A stretch of 64,000 nucleotides of DNA, taken from Planctomycetota bacterium. Lineage in GTDB: Bacteria; Planctomycetota; UBA1135; GCA-002686595. A program made the position numbers and the translations under genes. A model generated the notes under the pieces. The model did not search any database, was not told where the DNA came from, and worked only from the letters and a program-made list of their open reading frames with translations. This document shows, piece after piece, positions 46,202-54,009 of this stretch (its first letter is position 1; each line of letters starts with the position of its first letter). The stretch is taken from the NCBI GenBank assembly GCA_029248265.1, contig JAQWJQ010000224.1, forward strand, positions 1 through 64,000, written 5' to 3'.

Positions 46202-49200
46202 TCAGTCGCCGAAGGAGATCTGGAGCCCGTCGGAGGTGTTGGACGTCACCTGCCCCGCGACGGCGTCGCGGTGCCACATCTGGAAGTTCCACGTGCTGCC
46301 GCCAAGGATCTGGGCGCCATTGGTGGAGGGGTCAGTGAAGTCCAGCTGGTAGAAGGCGATCCCGAGGAGGAAGTCTGCCTGGACGGGCGGGAGACGGAAC
46401 TGGGTGCCGCCGACGCAGAGCACGCCTTGGCTGCCCCCGATGGGGTTCTGCGTCTGCTGATCCCCGAAGAAGAAGAGCCCGAACGAGCCGCCCGGCATGT
46501 TGCTGGCCGACAGGATGAAGTCATCATCCGAAACACGGACGCTGCCGCTGAAGTCAATGCGCGTCGCAAGGCCCGTGGAGTTCGGGTTCGCCGTGCAGTA
46601 ACGAACGGGGTCCGGGATCGAGCTGCCGAGCCCGACGATCTCGATATCGTCGATGGCGGCCTCCACGATGGATCCGTTCCCGAGGTCAGAGGCGATGAAC
46701 CGCAGCTGCATGGTGGACGAGGGCGTCACGATCGAGGCGAGCTCGAAGCTGGCCTGGATCCATCCGCCGTCGGTCCCGGCTCCGGTCGGACCCACGACCT
46801 CCACGTCGACCCAGCTCGCGCCGCCGTCGGCGCTGACCTCGACCTCGAAGATGTCCGCGCCCGGTGAGGCGCCGGCGGTGTTGGAGTACCAACGCCAGTA
46901 GCTGACCTCCACGGAGTTGAGCCCCGAGGCGTCGAAGGTCGGGCTCAAGAGGGTCGTGATACCACCGTCCACGTCGTTCTCGCCAACGCTTCCGCCGGGC
47001 GAGCCCTGTCCAGTAAACCAGCAGTTCACGCCCACGGTGGAGTGGTCATCCTCGGACTGAGCTGCGGTGCCGATGGGGTTGCCGAGGGTCCACTGACCGG
47101 TCGTCGCCGTATCGCCGGGGGCGCCACCGACGAAGCCGTCTGCACCCGCCTCGAACTCGGTCACGATGATCGGAGTGATGTTCCCGATCCTGAAGACGAG
47201 CGGTGCGTTCGCCCCGCCCTCAGGGAAGGAGTTGCTGGTGCCGCTGCTCTCGGAGGCGGACACGTAGTACTCGACCCGTGACGGGGAGGCCTGGCCAGGG
47301 ATGCCGGCGGCGAAGGTGTCTCCGCTGGCGTTCGTCATGGGGATGGCCGTGAAGCCGCCGGTGCCGTTGACTCGGTAGCGGAGCTCGACGCCCGTGAGAG
47401 ACCCGCCGAAGTTGGAGACGATGTCGGCCTCCACGGTGTAAGGACCGGCCTCGTTCGGCGTGTCACCGAGCGCGGTCACATCGCTGATCGAGATGAGCTG
47501 CAGCGCGACGCCGGGGAACCCCTGCTGCGTGAAGCCTTGGTCGATTTGAGCGTAGTTGGGCGTGCCGTTGTTGATGTTGCCGTCGTCGTCATCCAGCGTC
47601 AGCCACTGGGTCTCGATGAGCGAGTCGATCTGCGTCTGGTTGTAGCCGTTGAGCCAGCCGAGGAAGAGCGAGTTGGCCGCCATGTCACCCGCCGCGCCGC
47701 CGAGGCTGGCGTTCAGGTTCTCGCGGATCTTCCAGGCTGCGCCCATCCAGACCTCGCCGTTGGCGTGCACGCCGCCGTGGCAGCCGCCGTTGCCGTCGCC
47801 GCAGTACTGGCGATTGTTGGTGCCGGACCTGACGAAGCCGCCCCCAGTCGTGAAGAAGCGGCCGACTACGCTGTCGTCGTAGCAGTACATCGCGAAGACG
47901 TCGGCGTTGCCCTCACCCATGCCGTCACTCCCGTTACCGGTCCCGTAGCGCTGGTTCAGCCAGTGGCCCATCTCGTGGGCGACGACCGTGCTGAAGGCCG
48001 TGTTGTTGCAGCCGCCGCCAGCGGTGTAGAAGTTCACCGAGCTGCCGTTGTAGAACGCGTTGCAGGTGCTGCTCAGGTTCACGTTCGCCGTCGCCCGGAA
48101 GTCCGCGGTGGGGTCCGTGGGGAACGTGTCGCGGATGAAGTCGCGGAGCACGTTGATGTGCAGTTGAGCGTTGGCCTGTGAGGTGATCGTCTGGATGGGG
48201 CTCGGGTTCATCAGCAGGTCGTTCTGCTGGTTCGGCTGGACCCCTTGGAAGGTGACCGAGTAGTCGGCGCCGGTGTCATTGTTGACGTTGGTGAACTCCC
48301 CGAAGTAGTCGACGGTGAGGTCGATGGGGGTGTTGACTCCGGTGATCGAGAAGTTGCCGTCGCGATCGGTCTCAATGGTGCCCGCGCTGCTGGTGATCCG
48401 CGTGCGGGGCATGGCGATCGGCGTCGGGCTGTTGGCGTTGCGGTCGGCGGTCAGGCCGGGCGTCGCGTTGGACCGGACGGTGCCGAACACATCAAAGTTG
48501 TGGATCGTGTTCTCGCTCTTGAGGACGTCCCGGCCGGTCGCGTCAATCGCGTAGCGGCGACCGATGGGCTGGTCTTCGCCGTTGTCGAAGGTCGCCTCGA
48601 TCTCCCAGGCGAGGTCCCAGGTGCGCACCTCTCCGAGATCGGAGTGGGCGTGGACGAGCCGCGCGTCGCTCAGGCTGGTCGGCTGAGCGCCGAACTCGTC
48701 CTTGAAGGCGCGGGCTGCGACGAGCGCAGCGAAGCCGGCGCCCGTGGTGGGCTTGCCGCTCGGCTGGGTCAACGTCGGAGCGGCGGTCGAGTGCACGGAG
48801 AGGAGTCGGCCGCTCGTGTCGAAGAGGACGTTGATCGCACCGTCTTCCACCGGCACGCCGCCCACCACCTGGGCGAGGCGGACCGTGATCTTGTCGGTGG
48901 AGTTGATCTGACCGAGGGGCATGAAGCGGAAGCGCTCTTCCACGAGCTGATCCGATTCGACGCCGTGCATCTCAAAGGTCTGCTCAGCCCAGTAGCGGGC
49001 GAGGGTGAACCACGCGTCGGGCTCGGTCGTGCTGGGCTCGAACGGGGAGGGGGCGTTGCCGCCGAACAGCATCTCCACGGTCCCGGTGCGTCGGTTCGTC
49101 ACCAGTCGCCACGAGTCGCCGTGGTCGGCTCTCCATTCGGAGAGAAGTCGTTCGGGGCTGGCGGTGAACTCAGCCGGCTGGCCTGCCGCAGGGGCTTGGG

Positions 49201-49261
49201 CCGCCGCGGGGAGTGTGAGAAGAGCGGCAGCGACTGCAGCTGAGCGGATGGGGGAGATCAT
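46202..49261 (-). CDS. Secreted M36-like (fungalysin-type) metallopeptidase
   Basis: 1019 residues from MISPIRSAAVAAALLTLPAA, a signal peptide. The propeptide (about 40-260) includes an FTP/PepSY-like RLAQVVGGVPVEDGAINVLF. Zinc ligands are in FSTVVAHEMGHWLNQRYGTG with the third ligand in MGEGNADVFAMYCYDDS. GDGNGGCHGGVHANGEVWMG follows as in M36 enzymes. Behind the catalytic domain come an Ig-like segment, a jelly-roll-like segment (GPTGAGTDGGWIQASFEL) and a last 100 residues (YCTANPNSTGLATRIDFSG ... FGLFFFGDQQTQNPIGGSQG) that I recognise as a recurrent C-terminal domain of planctomycetal exported proteins. Probably degrades extracellular protein. Confidence 0.9.
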   Translation of the reverse strand: MISPIRSAAVAAALLTLPAAAQAPAAGQPAEFTASPERLLSEWRADHGDSWRLVTNRRTGTVEMLFGGNAPSPFEPSTTEPDAWFTLARYWAEQTFEMHGVESDQLVEERFRFMPLGQINSTDKITVRLAQVVGGVPVEDGAINVLFDTSGRLLSVHSTAAPTLTQPSGKPTTGAGFAALVAARAFKDEFGAQPTSLSDARLVHAHSDLGEVRTWDLAWEIEATFDNGEDQPIGRRYAIDATGRDVLKSENTIHNFDVFGTVRSNATPGLTADRNANSPTPIAMPRTRITSSAGTIETDRDGNFSITGVNTPIDLTVDYFGEFTNVNNDTGADYSVTFQGVQPNQQNDLLMNPSPIQTITSQANAQLHINVLRDFIRDTFPTDPTADFRATANVNLSSTCNAFYNGSSVNFYTAGGGCNNTAFSTVVAHEMGHWLNQRYGTGNGSDGMGEGNADVFAMYCYDDSVVGRFFTTGGGFVRSGTNNRQYCGDGNGGCHGGVHANGEVWMGAAWKIRENLNASLGGAAGDMAANSLFLGWLNGYNQTQIDSLIETQWLTLDDDDGNINNGTPNYAQIDQGFTQQGFPGVALQLISISDVTALGDTPNEAGPYTVEADIVSNFGGSLTGVELRYRVNGTGGFTAIPMTNASGDTFAAGIPGQASPSRVEYYVSASESSGTSNSFPEGGANAPLVFRIGNITPIIVTEFEAGADGFVGGAPGDTATTGQWTLGNPIGTAAQSEDDHSTVGVNCWFTGQGSPGGSVGENDVDGGITTLLSPTFDASGLNSVEVSYWRWYSNTAGASPGADIFEVEVSADGGASWVDVEVVGPTGAGTDGGWIQASFELASIVTPSSTMQLRFIASDLGNGSIVEAAIDDIEIVGLGSSIPDPVRYCTANPNSTGLATRIDFSGSVRVSDDDFILSASNMPGGSFGLFFFGDQQTQNPIGGSQGVLCVGGTQFRLPPVQADFLLGIAFYQLDFTDPSTNGAQILGGSTWNFQMWHRDAVAGQVTSNTSDGLQISFGD

Positions 49262-49659
49262 GCTGTGGGGGCAATTTGAGTCGGGAAGCGTCGCGGGGGT
49301 CCTGCGCAGCGCCTTTGGGGCGCTCGGGGCGTTTGGTGAGCGACGGGAGACCAGAACCAGAATGACGGTCGAACGCGGTCTTGGGTTCCAGAAACGACGA
49401 GGCTGTTCGTTTCGAGAGCCTGAGGCCTGAGGCCGGATGCGGGTAGATGTGGCGGAATGGCGCATCGTGGCGCCGGGTCCACCTGAAGTGTTGCCGTACT
49501 CCTGCGCCTGTGTCGTGGCCCTCACCCTGCATCTCTGCTTCAATCCCGGGTCGGGGCAGCAAAGGTCCACCTCTGGCCTCTCCTCGGCTCTGATTCATTC
49601 GCCCCTTGGGGTTTTCCCTTCGCGCAGGCTGCACCCAGCGCACAACGCACCAACGCCCA
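49262..49659. other. Divergent intergenic region
   Basis: 398 nt between the peptidase gene (minus) and the SelW-like gene (plus). The ORFs the track shows here (for example 49437..49727) are in the wrong frame for the selenoprotein and look non-coding. No clear TAnnnT element close to either start. Confidence 0.4.
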
Positions 49660-49890
49660 ATGAACGTCTCGATCGAATACTGCACCCAGTGAAACTACGC
49701 TCCCCAAGCGGCCGGTCTGGCCGCTGAACTCTCGAGCGCATTCAGCGGCGCGAACGTGACCCTTGTGGAGGGGAGCGGCGGCCGCTTCGAGGTGACGGTC
49801 GACGGGAACTTGGTCTTCTCCAAGGCCGCGCTCGACCGCTTTCCGGCTTACCAAGAGATCCCGAAGTTGATCTTCGAAGCCAACGCCTGA
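49660..49890 (+). CDS. SelW/Rdx-family selenoprotein
   Basis: 76 residues with UGA (49690-49692) as Sec11; absent from the ORF track because the stop codon splits it. It reads MNVSIEYCTQ-U-NYAPQ, then AAELSSAFSGANVTLVEGSG, GRFEVTVDGNLVFSKAALDR and FPAYQEIPKLIFEANA. The C-x-x-U motif after the first strand, the G-S-G-G-x-F-E-V hairpin and D-G-x-L-V-F-S-K strand are the signature of the small thioredoxin-like SelW/Rdx family. A perfect 7-bp bSECIS-like hairpin follows the UGA. Family members are redox proteins of unclear partner, linked to glutathione or 14-3-3 in animals. It precedes pyk by 91 nt. Confidence 0.92.
49707..49725 (+). promoter_or_regulatory. bSECIS-like hairpin
   Basis: AGCGGCC (49707-49713) pairs perfectly with GGCCGCU (49719-49725) around loop GGUCU. 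The stem starts 14 nt and the loop 21 nt after the UGA. Loop identical to that at 36906-36910. Confidence 0.85.
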
Positions 49891-49981
49891 CCGCCGAACT
49901 TGGAGCGGGACCGCTATGGTCTCGCGCCGACCCCTTGGCTCCGCCGCTGCGGGCTCCTGGGGAACACTAGCCATTCGACCC

Positions 49982-51472
49982 ATGCAGACAGCTCAATCGC
50001 CGCGCCGGCGGCGACTCCCCGCCCGCTTCTTCACCTCCTCCCAGCGGGTGGAGCCGCCCCGCTTCACCAAGGTGGTGGCCACGATCGGGCCGGCCTCCGA
50101 GGACCTCCTCGTTGAACTCATCGAGGCCGGGATGTCCGTCGCCAGGCTGAACTTCAGCCACGGAACAGCGGATGAACACCGGCGGCGTATGGCGAAGATC
50201 AGGGAAGCCTCCACCGCGCTGATGACCCCGGTCGCGGTCCTCGCTGACCTCCCGGGGCCGAAGATGCGGACCGGGAAGTTCCCCAACGATGCCATCTACC
50301 TGAACGAAGGCGACGTCGTTCAGGTCAAGCCGGGCCAGGGCATGGCCGGCGAGGGCGAGGTCTTCGTGGGCGTGGACGACCTGCTGACCGCGGTCCAGTC
50401 GGGCCACCGGATCGTTCTGGCTGATGGTCAGGTGCTCCTGGAGGCGTTGAGCGTCGGGGCCGACTCCGTCGAGGCGCGAGTGCTCCGCGCGGGGCCCGTC
50501 GGCAACCGCAAGGGCGTTCACCTGCCGGACTCGGACGTACGGTACGACCTTCCCACGGACGAGGACCGCGAGCTGATCAAGCTCGCGTGCGAGCTCGGCG
50601 TCGACATGCTCGGCATCAGCTTCGTGGGCAACGCCAGCGAGCTCGAGGAGATCCGTGGCCTCGCGCCAGGTATCCAGCTGGTCTCCAAGATCGAGCGCAA
50701 GGCCGCCCTCAAGAACCTCGACTCGATCCTCGAGGCGACCGATGGGCTCATGGTGGCCCGCGGTGATCTCGGGGTGGAGTTGGACCTGGAGCAACTGCCC
50801 CTCGTCCAGAAGGAGATCCTGCGCAGGTCGGTTCTCGCGGGGGTCTACTCGATCACCGCGACTGAGATGCTGGAGTCGATGATCGAGGCCGGACGGCCCA
50901 CTCGAGCCGAGGTCACGGACGTGGCGAACGCCGTCCTCGATGGGACGGACGCCGTGATGCTCTCGGCGGAGACGGCGGTGGGTAAGCACCCCCGGGAGGC
51001 GGTGGCGACCATGGCCCGAATCGCCAGGGTTGCCGAGCAGTCCGGGATCTACGCCCGGCGTCCGAGGCTGTCGGCTGCGCCGGAGAAGAGTTACTTCTCC
51101 AGGGCCACCGCGATGGCGGCGGTGCACGTGGCCAATCAGGTCGACGTGGATCGCATCGTCTGCTTCTCAGAGACCGGAAATACGGTTCGGCTGCTCTCCA
51201 GGTTCAGGCCAGACGCCGAGATCGTGGCCCTGAGCCCCCGTCCGGACACGGTCCGCCAGATGGCGGTCCTGGCGCACGTCCGCCCGATGCTCTTCCGCCA
51301 GGAGCCGACGCTTGAGGCCATGATTGACACGGCGGCCGACCTCCTTCTGGCGCGCCAGATCGTCAAGATGGGGGACCGAGTGGTGTTCGTGGGGGGCGTC
51401 CCTGTAGGCTTCGCACGCAGCACGAACGTGCTCAAGCTCCATCGGATTGGCGAAGACTCGCGCTTCGCCTGA
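49982..51472 (+). CDS. pyk: Pyruvate kinase
   Basis: Converts PEP and ADP to pyruvate and ATP. 496 residues from MQTAQSPRRRR; the upstream 22 residues of the track ORF lack family character. FTKVVATIGPASEDLLVELI, SVARLNFSHGTADEH, ADLPGPKMRTG, VSKIERKAALKNLDSIL, LMVARGDLGVELDLEQLPLV and the signature TATEMLESMIEAGRPTRAEV with DGTDAVMLSAETAVG are all intact, and the C-terminal allosteric domain is present. The N-terminus is unusually basic. Confidence 0.96.
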   Translation: MQTAQSPRRRRLPARFFTSSQRVEPPRFTKVVATIGPASEDLLVELIEAGMSVARLNFSHGTADEHRRRMAKIREASTALMTPVAVLADLPGPKMRTGKFPNDAIYLNEGDVVQVKPGQGMAGEGEVFVGVDDLLTAVQSGHRIVLADGQVLLEALSVGADSVEARVLRAGPVGNRKGVHLPDSDVRYDLPTDEDRELIKLACELGVDMLGISFVGNASELEEIRGLAPGIQLVSKIERKAALKNLDSILEATDGLMVARGDLGVELDLEQLPLVQKEILRRSVLAGVYSITATEMLESMIEAGRPTRAEVTDVANAVLDGTDAVMLSAETAVGKHPREAVATMARIARVAEQSGIYARRPRLSAAPEKSYFSRATAMAAVHVANQVDVDRIVCFSETGNTVRLLSRFRPDAEIVALSPRPDTVRQMAVLAHVRPMLFRQEPTLEAMIDTAADLLLARQIVKMGDRVVFVGGVPVGFARSTNVLKLHRIGEDSRFA

Positions 51473-51583
51473 CTTTTCATCCGCCCCGCAGGCGTTTCTG
51501 CGGACCCTCTCGAGTCGACGCGCCGCCTTCCGGGCCGTCGATCCCGGACCCTCTCCAGTCCGGTTTATTGCTCGCACTCCTTC

Positions 51584-52951
51584 ATGCTCAATCGCTTCCA
51601 GTTCTCCCGACTGCTTGCATTCCGGCGCGGCAAGAGGCGCTCCGGCGCCGCTGACGAGGCGCGCAAGACGGACGAGGTGAACGGCGCGGAGGCCCCGACC
51701 CAAGAGGCTCCCAGGGCCGACCGTGAGGGGGCTCGCGGGCGGACAGAGGGCGCCGGTCGAGCGTCCAACGGCGCGGCGACCAACGGCGCCGAGCGGTCGA
51801 GGGTGGAGATCTCCGAGGGGTGGTCGGGGGACGATCGGATCGAAGGCTTGCTGCGGCGACATCAGGAGCAGCGGGGTCTCTCCACGCCCGAGACCATGGC
51901 CAGCCACGCCGGCGTGGCAAGTGAGCCGGCAGACTCTGCTGAGGGCGCCGCCGGGACGAAGGTCGAGCCCGCGAAGCCTGTCGAGCCCGCCGAACCGCCG
52001 GCCGCTCCGGCGACCGAGGAGTCGTCGCGAACCCGGACCATCGGAGCGCTCGATCCTGCGCCCGCCGCTGCGCCCGCCGCTGCGCCCGCCGCTGGGTCCG
52101 CCGCTGGGTCCGCCGCTGGGCCCAAGCGCGTCCGGCTGGTCGAGAGCATCGAGGCCACGTCCACGGCTCGAGTGGTCTGCATCGCGAGCGGGAAGGGGGG
52201 GACAGGCAAGAGCGTCATCGCCTCCAACCTCGCGCTGCTCCGGGCGAGGCAGGGGGAGCGAGTGCTCCTGATCGACTTCGATGCTGGGCTCGCGAACGCG
52301 CACCTGCTGCTCGGCCTGGCGCCGCCCCACGATGTCGGCCATGTGATGGAGGGCACCGTCTCGGCCCGCGAGGCTCTCATTGAGGGGCCCCATGGTCTGA
52401 AGCTGCTGGCGGGCGGCGTCGGGCGGCAATCGCTCATCGACCCGACACGCCGAGAGCTCGATCGTCTCTTCAAGGCCTTGCGCCCGCTCGAGGACGAATT
52501 CGACCTCATCGTGATCGACCATGGCGCTGGGCTCAGCTACAGCACCGTGGCGCACCTGGCGGCGTCCAGCACCCTCGTCCTGGTGACCAACCACGAGGTG
52601 ACGGCCCTCTCGGACGGGTACGCGCTCTACAAGCGGGCGAAGCTGGTCAACCCTGAGATCCGTGTCGGGCTGGTCGTGAACCGGGCCCCCGACGAGCGCC
52701 TTGCCATGGACGCCTGGAATCGCTTCCGGGGCGCCTCGCACAAGTTCCTCGGGCACGCGCCGGAGTTGATCGGATGGGTGCCCGCCGACCCCGTGATCTC
52801 CCAGGCGGTCCAACTGCGCAAGCCAGCGGTGCTCTCGTTCCCGGAGAGCGCGGCCGCGAGAGCGATCACGAAGGTGGCCGCGTGGGGGCCCCTGGACCAC
52901 GCCAGAACGCCCACGCCCTTCTATGTGAAGGCACGTCGGGCGCTCCGCTAG
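51584..52951 (+). CDS. MinD/FlhG-like ParA ATPase with long disordered N-terminus
   Basis: 455 residues. The first 185 are low complexity (Ala, Glu, Pro, Gly), with a conserved-looking basic start MLNRFQFSRLLAFRRGKR. The deviant Walker A is CIASGKGGTGKSVIASN near residue 202, switch I/Walker A' is LLIDFDAGLANAHLLLGL (the FlhG/FleN form), and Walker B is FDLIVIDHGAGLSY. FlhG proteins set flagellar number and place; no flagellar gene is present in the window, so it may position another structure. It precedes a second ParA ATPase and the helix-hairpin-helix protein in the same direction. Confidence 0.88.
   Translation: MLNRFQFSRLLAFRRGKRRSGAADEARKTDEVNGAEAPTQEAPRADREGARGRTEGAGRASNGAATNGAERSRVEISEGWSGDDRIEGLLRRHQEQRGLSTPETMASHAGVASEPADSAEGAAGTKVEPAKPVEPAEPPAAPATEESSRTRTIGALDPAPAAAPAAAPAAGSAAGSAAGPKRVRLVESIEATSTARVVCIASGKGGTGKSVIASNLALLRARQGERVLLIDFDAGLANAHLLLGLAPPHDVGHVMEGTVSAREALIEGPHGLKLLAGGVGRQSLIDPTRRELDRLFKALRPLEDEFDLIVIDHGAGLSYSTVAHLAASSTLVLVTNHEVTALSDGYALYKRAKLVNPEIRVGLVVNRAPDERLAMDAWNRFRGASHKFLGHAPELIGWVPADPVISQAVQLRKPAVLSFPESAAARAITKVAAWGPLDHARTPTPFYVKARRALR
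52056..52115 (+). repeat. 12-nt tandem repeat inside the FlhG-like gene
   Basis: Five copies: CTGCGCCCGCCG three times, then CTGGGTCCGCCG twice, encoding PAAA and SAAG units of the disordered linker. In-frame length changes would be tolerated. Confidence 0.85.
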
Positions 52952-53084
52952 GGGTAGCGAGGGGAACCCACTTGGGGCATCCTTCGGCGGGGCCGCGGGC
53001 GTTCCCGGTCCCTGGCTGCCACTCATTTCGAGGACCGTGCGATTCTCCCGATGAAATCGCACGCCATCGCCGGCCGCTCCTCGG

Positions 53085-53990
53085 ATGATGAAGCCGCCCA
53101 TGGAGGAAAGTTACGCAGTCAGGTTCCCCGTTTACGCCTTCGTGAATCAGAAGGGAGGATGCGGAAAGACCACCACCGCCGTTCACCTGGCGGGTGCGCT
53201 GGCCGCGCGCGGCCAGCGCGTGCTGCTCGTGGACATGGATCCGCAGGCGCACGCGACCATGGGGCTGGGCTGCTCGCCGGACCGCCCAACGGTGGCGGAT
53301 GTGCTTCTTGGTGAGGCGACCCTCTCCGAAGCCGTGACCCCGGCGCCTGGCGGAATCACGCTCCTCCCCGCCGAGCCTCGGCTGGCGGAGTTCGAGGAGG
53401 TGAGCGGGCGTCTGCTTCACCCCGAGCGGCGCCTCGCAGCGGCGCTGGAGGAGGCCTACCGCGGAGGAGTCCGCTTCGATCATGTGCTCCTCGACTGCTC
53501 CCCGCGAGCGGACGGCGTGCTGTGCGCGAACGCGCTCTTTGCGAGCAGTCACACCTTGCTGATCGTCGAGACCGGGGCCTTCGCGCTCCAGGGCGCAATC
53601 CAGGCGCTCAAGGTCCTCGAGGAGGTCGCAGAGAACCAGGGCCGCGCGCCGGCCCTGCGCGTCGTCGGTACGATGTTTGATCGTCGAACCCGCTTCGCTC
53701 GGGAGCTGCTCGTCGCCTTGCACTCACGCTTTGGAGAGGCCCTCTTCGACACCGTCATCCGGACGAGCGTCCGCCTCCGCGAGGCGCCAGCTCTGGGTCT
53801 CCCCGTCCAAGAGCTGGATCCGACCTGCCGCGCCGCCGCCGACTTCGCGGCGCTGGCCGATGAGATCATGGCGCTCGACTTCGAGCGCCCCTGCTCCACA
53901 GTCCTCAACGAGTACGAGCTTCGCCCGCCGCTGCGGGAACCGTCGTCCGCCGTGACGTCGCCGGACCGCTCGTCCGCCCTTCCTTCCTGA
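53085..53990 (+). CDS. ParA-family ATPase
   Basis: 301 residues. Walker A is VNQKGGCGKTTTAVHLAGAL, Walker A' LLVDMDPQAHATMGLG, Walker B DHVLLDCSPRADG. It is the Soj/ParA type that dimerises on ATP and binds DNA non-specifically; no parB or parS is seen nearby, so it may serve cargo placement rather than chromosome segregation. The last 40 residues (ELRPPLREPSSAVTSPDRSS) are polar. Met choices 53085, 53088 or 53100 are all possible; no ribosome-binding site decides. Confidence 0.92.
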   Translation: MMKPPMEESYAVRFPVYAFVNQKGGCGKTTTAVHLAGALAARGQRVLLVDMDPQAHATMGLGCSPDRPTVADVLLGEATLSEAVTPAPGGITLLPAEPRLAEFEEVSGRLLHPERRLAAALEEAYRGGVRFDHVLLDCSPRADGVLCANALFASSHTLLIVETGAFALQGAIQALKVLEEVAENQGRAPALRVVGTMFDRRTRFARELLVALHSRFGEALFDTVIRTSVRLREAPALGLPVQELDPTCRAAADFAALADEIMALDFERPCSTVLNEYELRPPLREPSSAVTSPDRSSALPS

Positions 53991-54009
53991 CCTGCCGCAC
54001 GTCGAACTG

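Noticed and set aside
49437-49727. 96-aa plus-strand ORF overlapping the SelW-like start
   Set aside because: Different frame, no recognisable sequence, and the SelW-like frame explains the conserved protein.
51167-53101. 644-aa minus-strand ORF
   Set aside because: Antisense to the pyk end and the FlhG-like gene.
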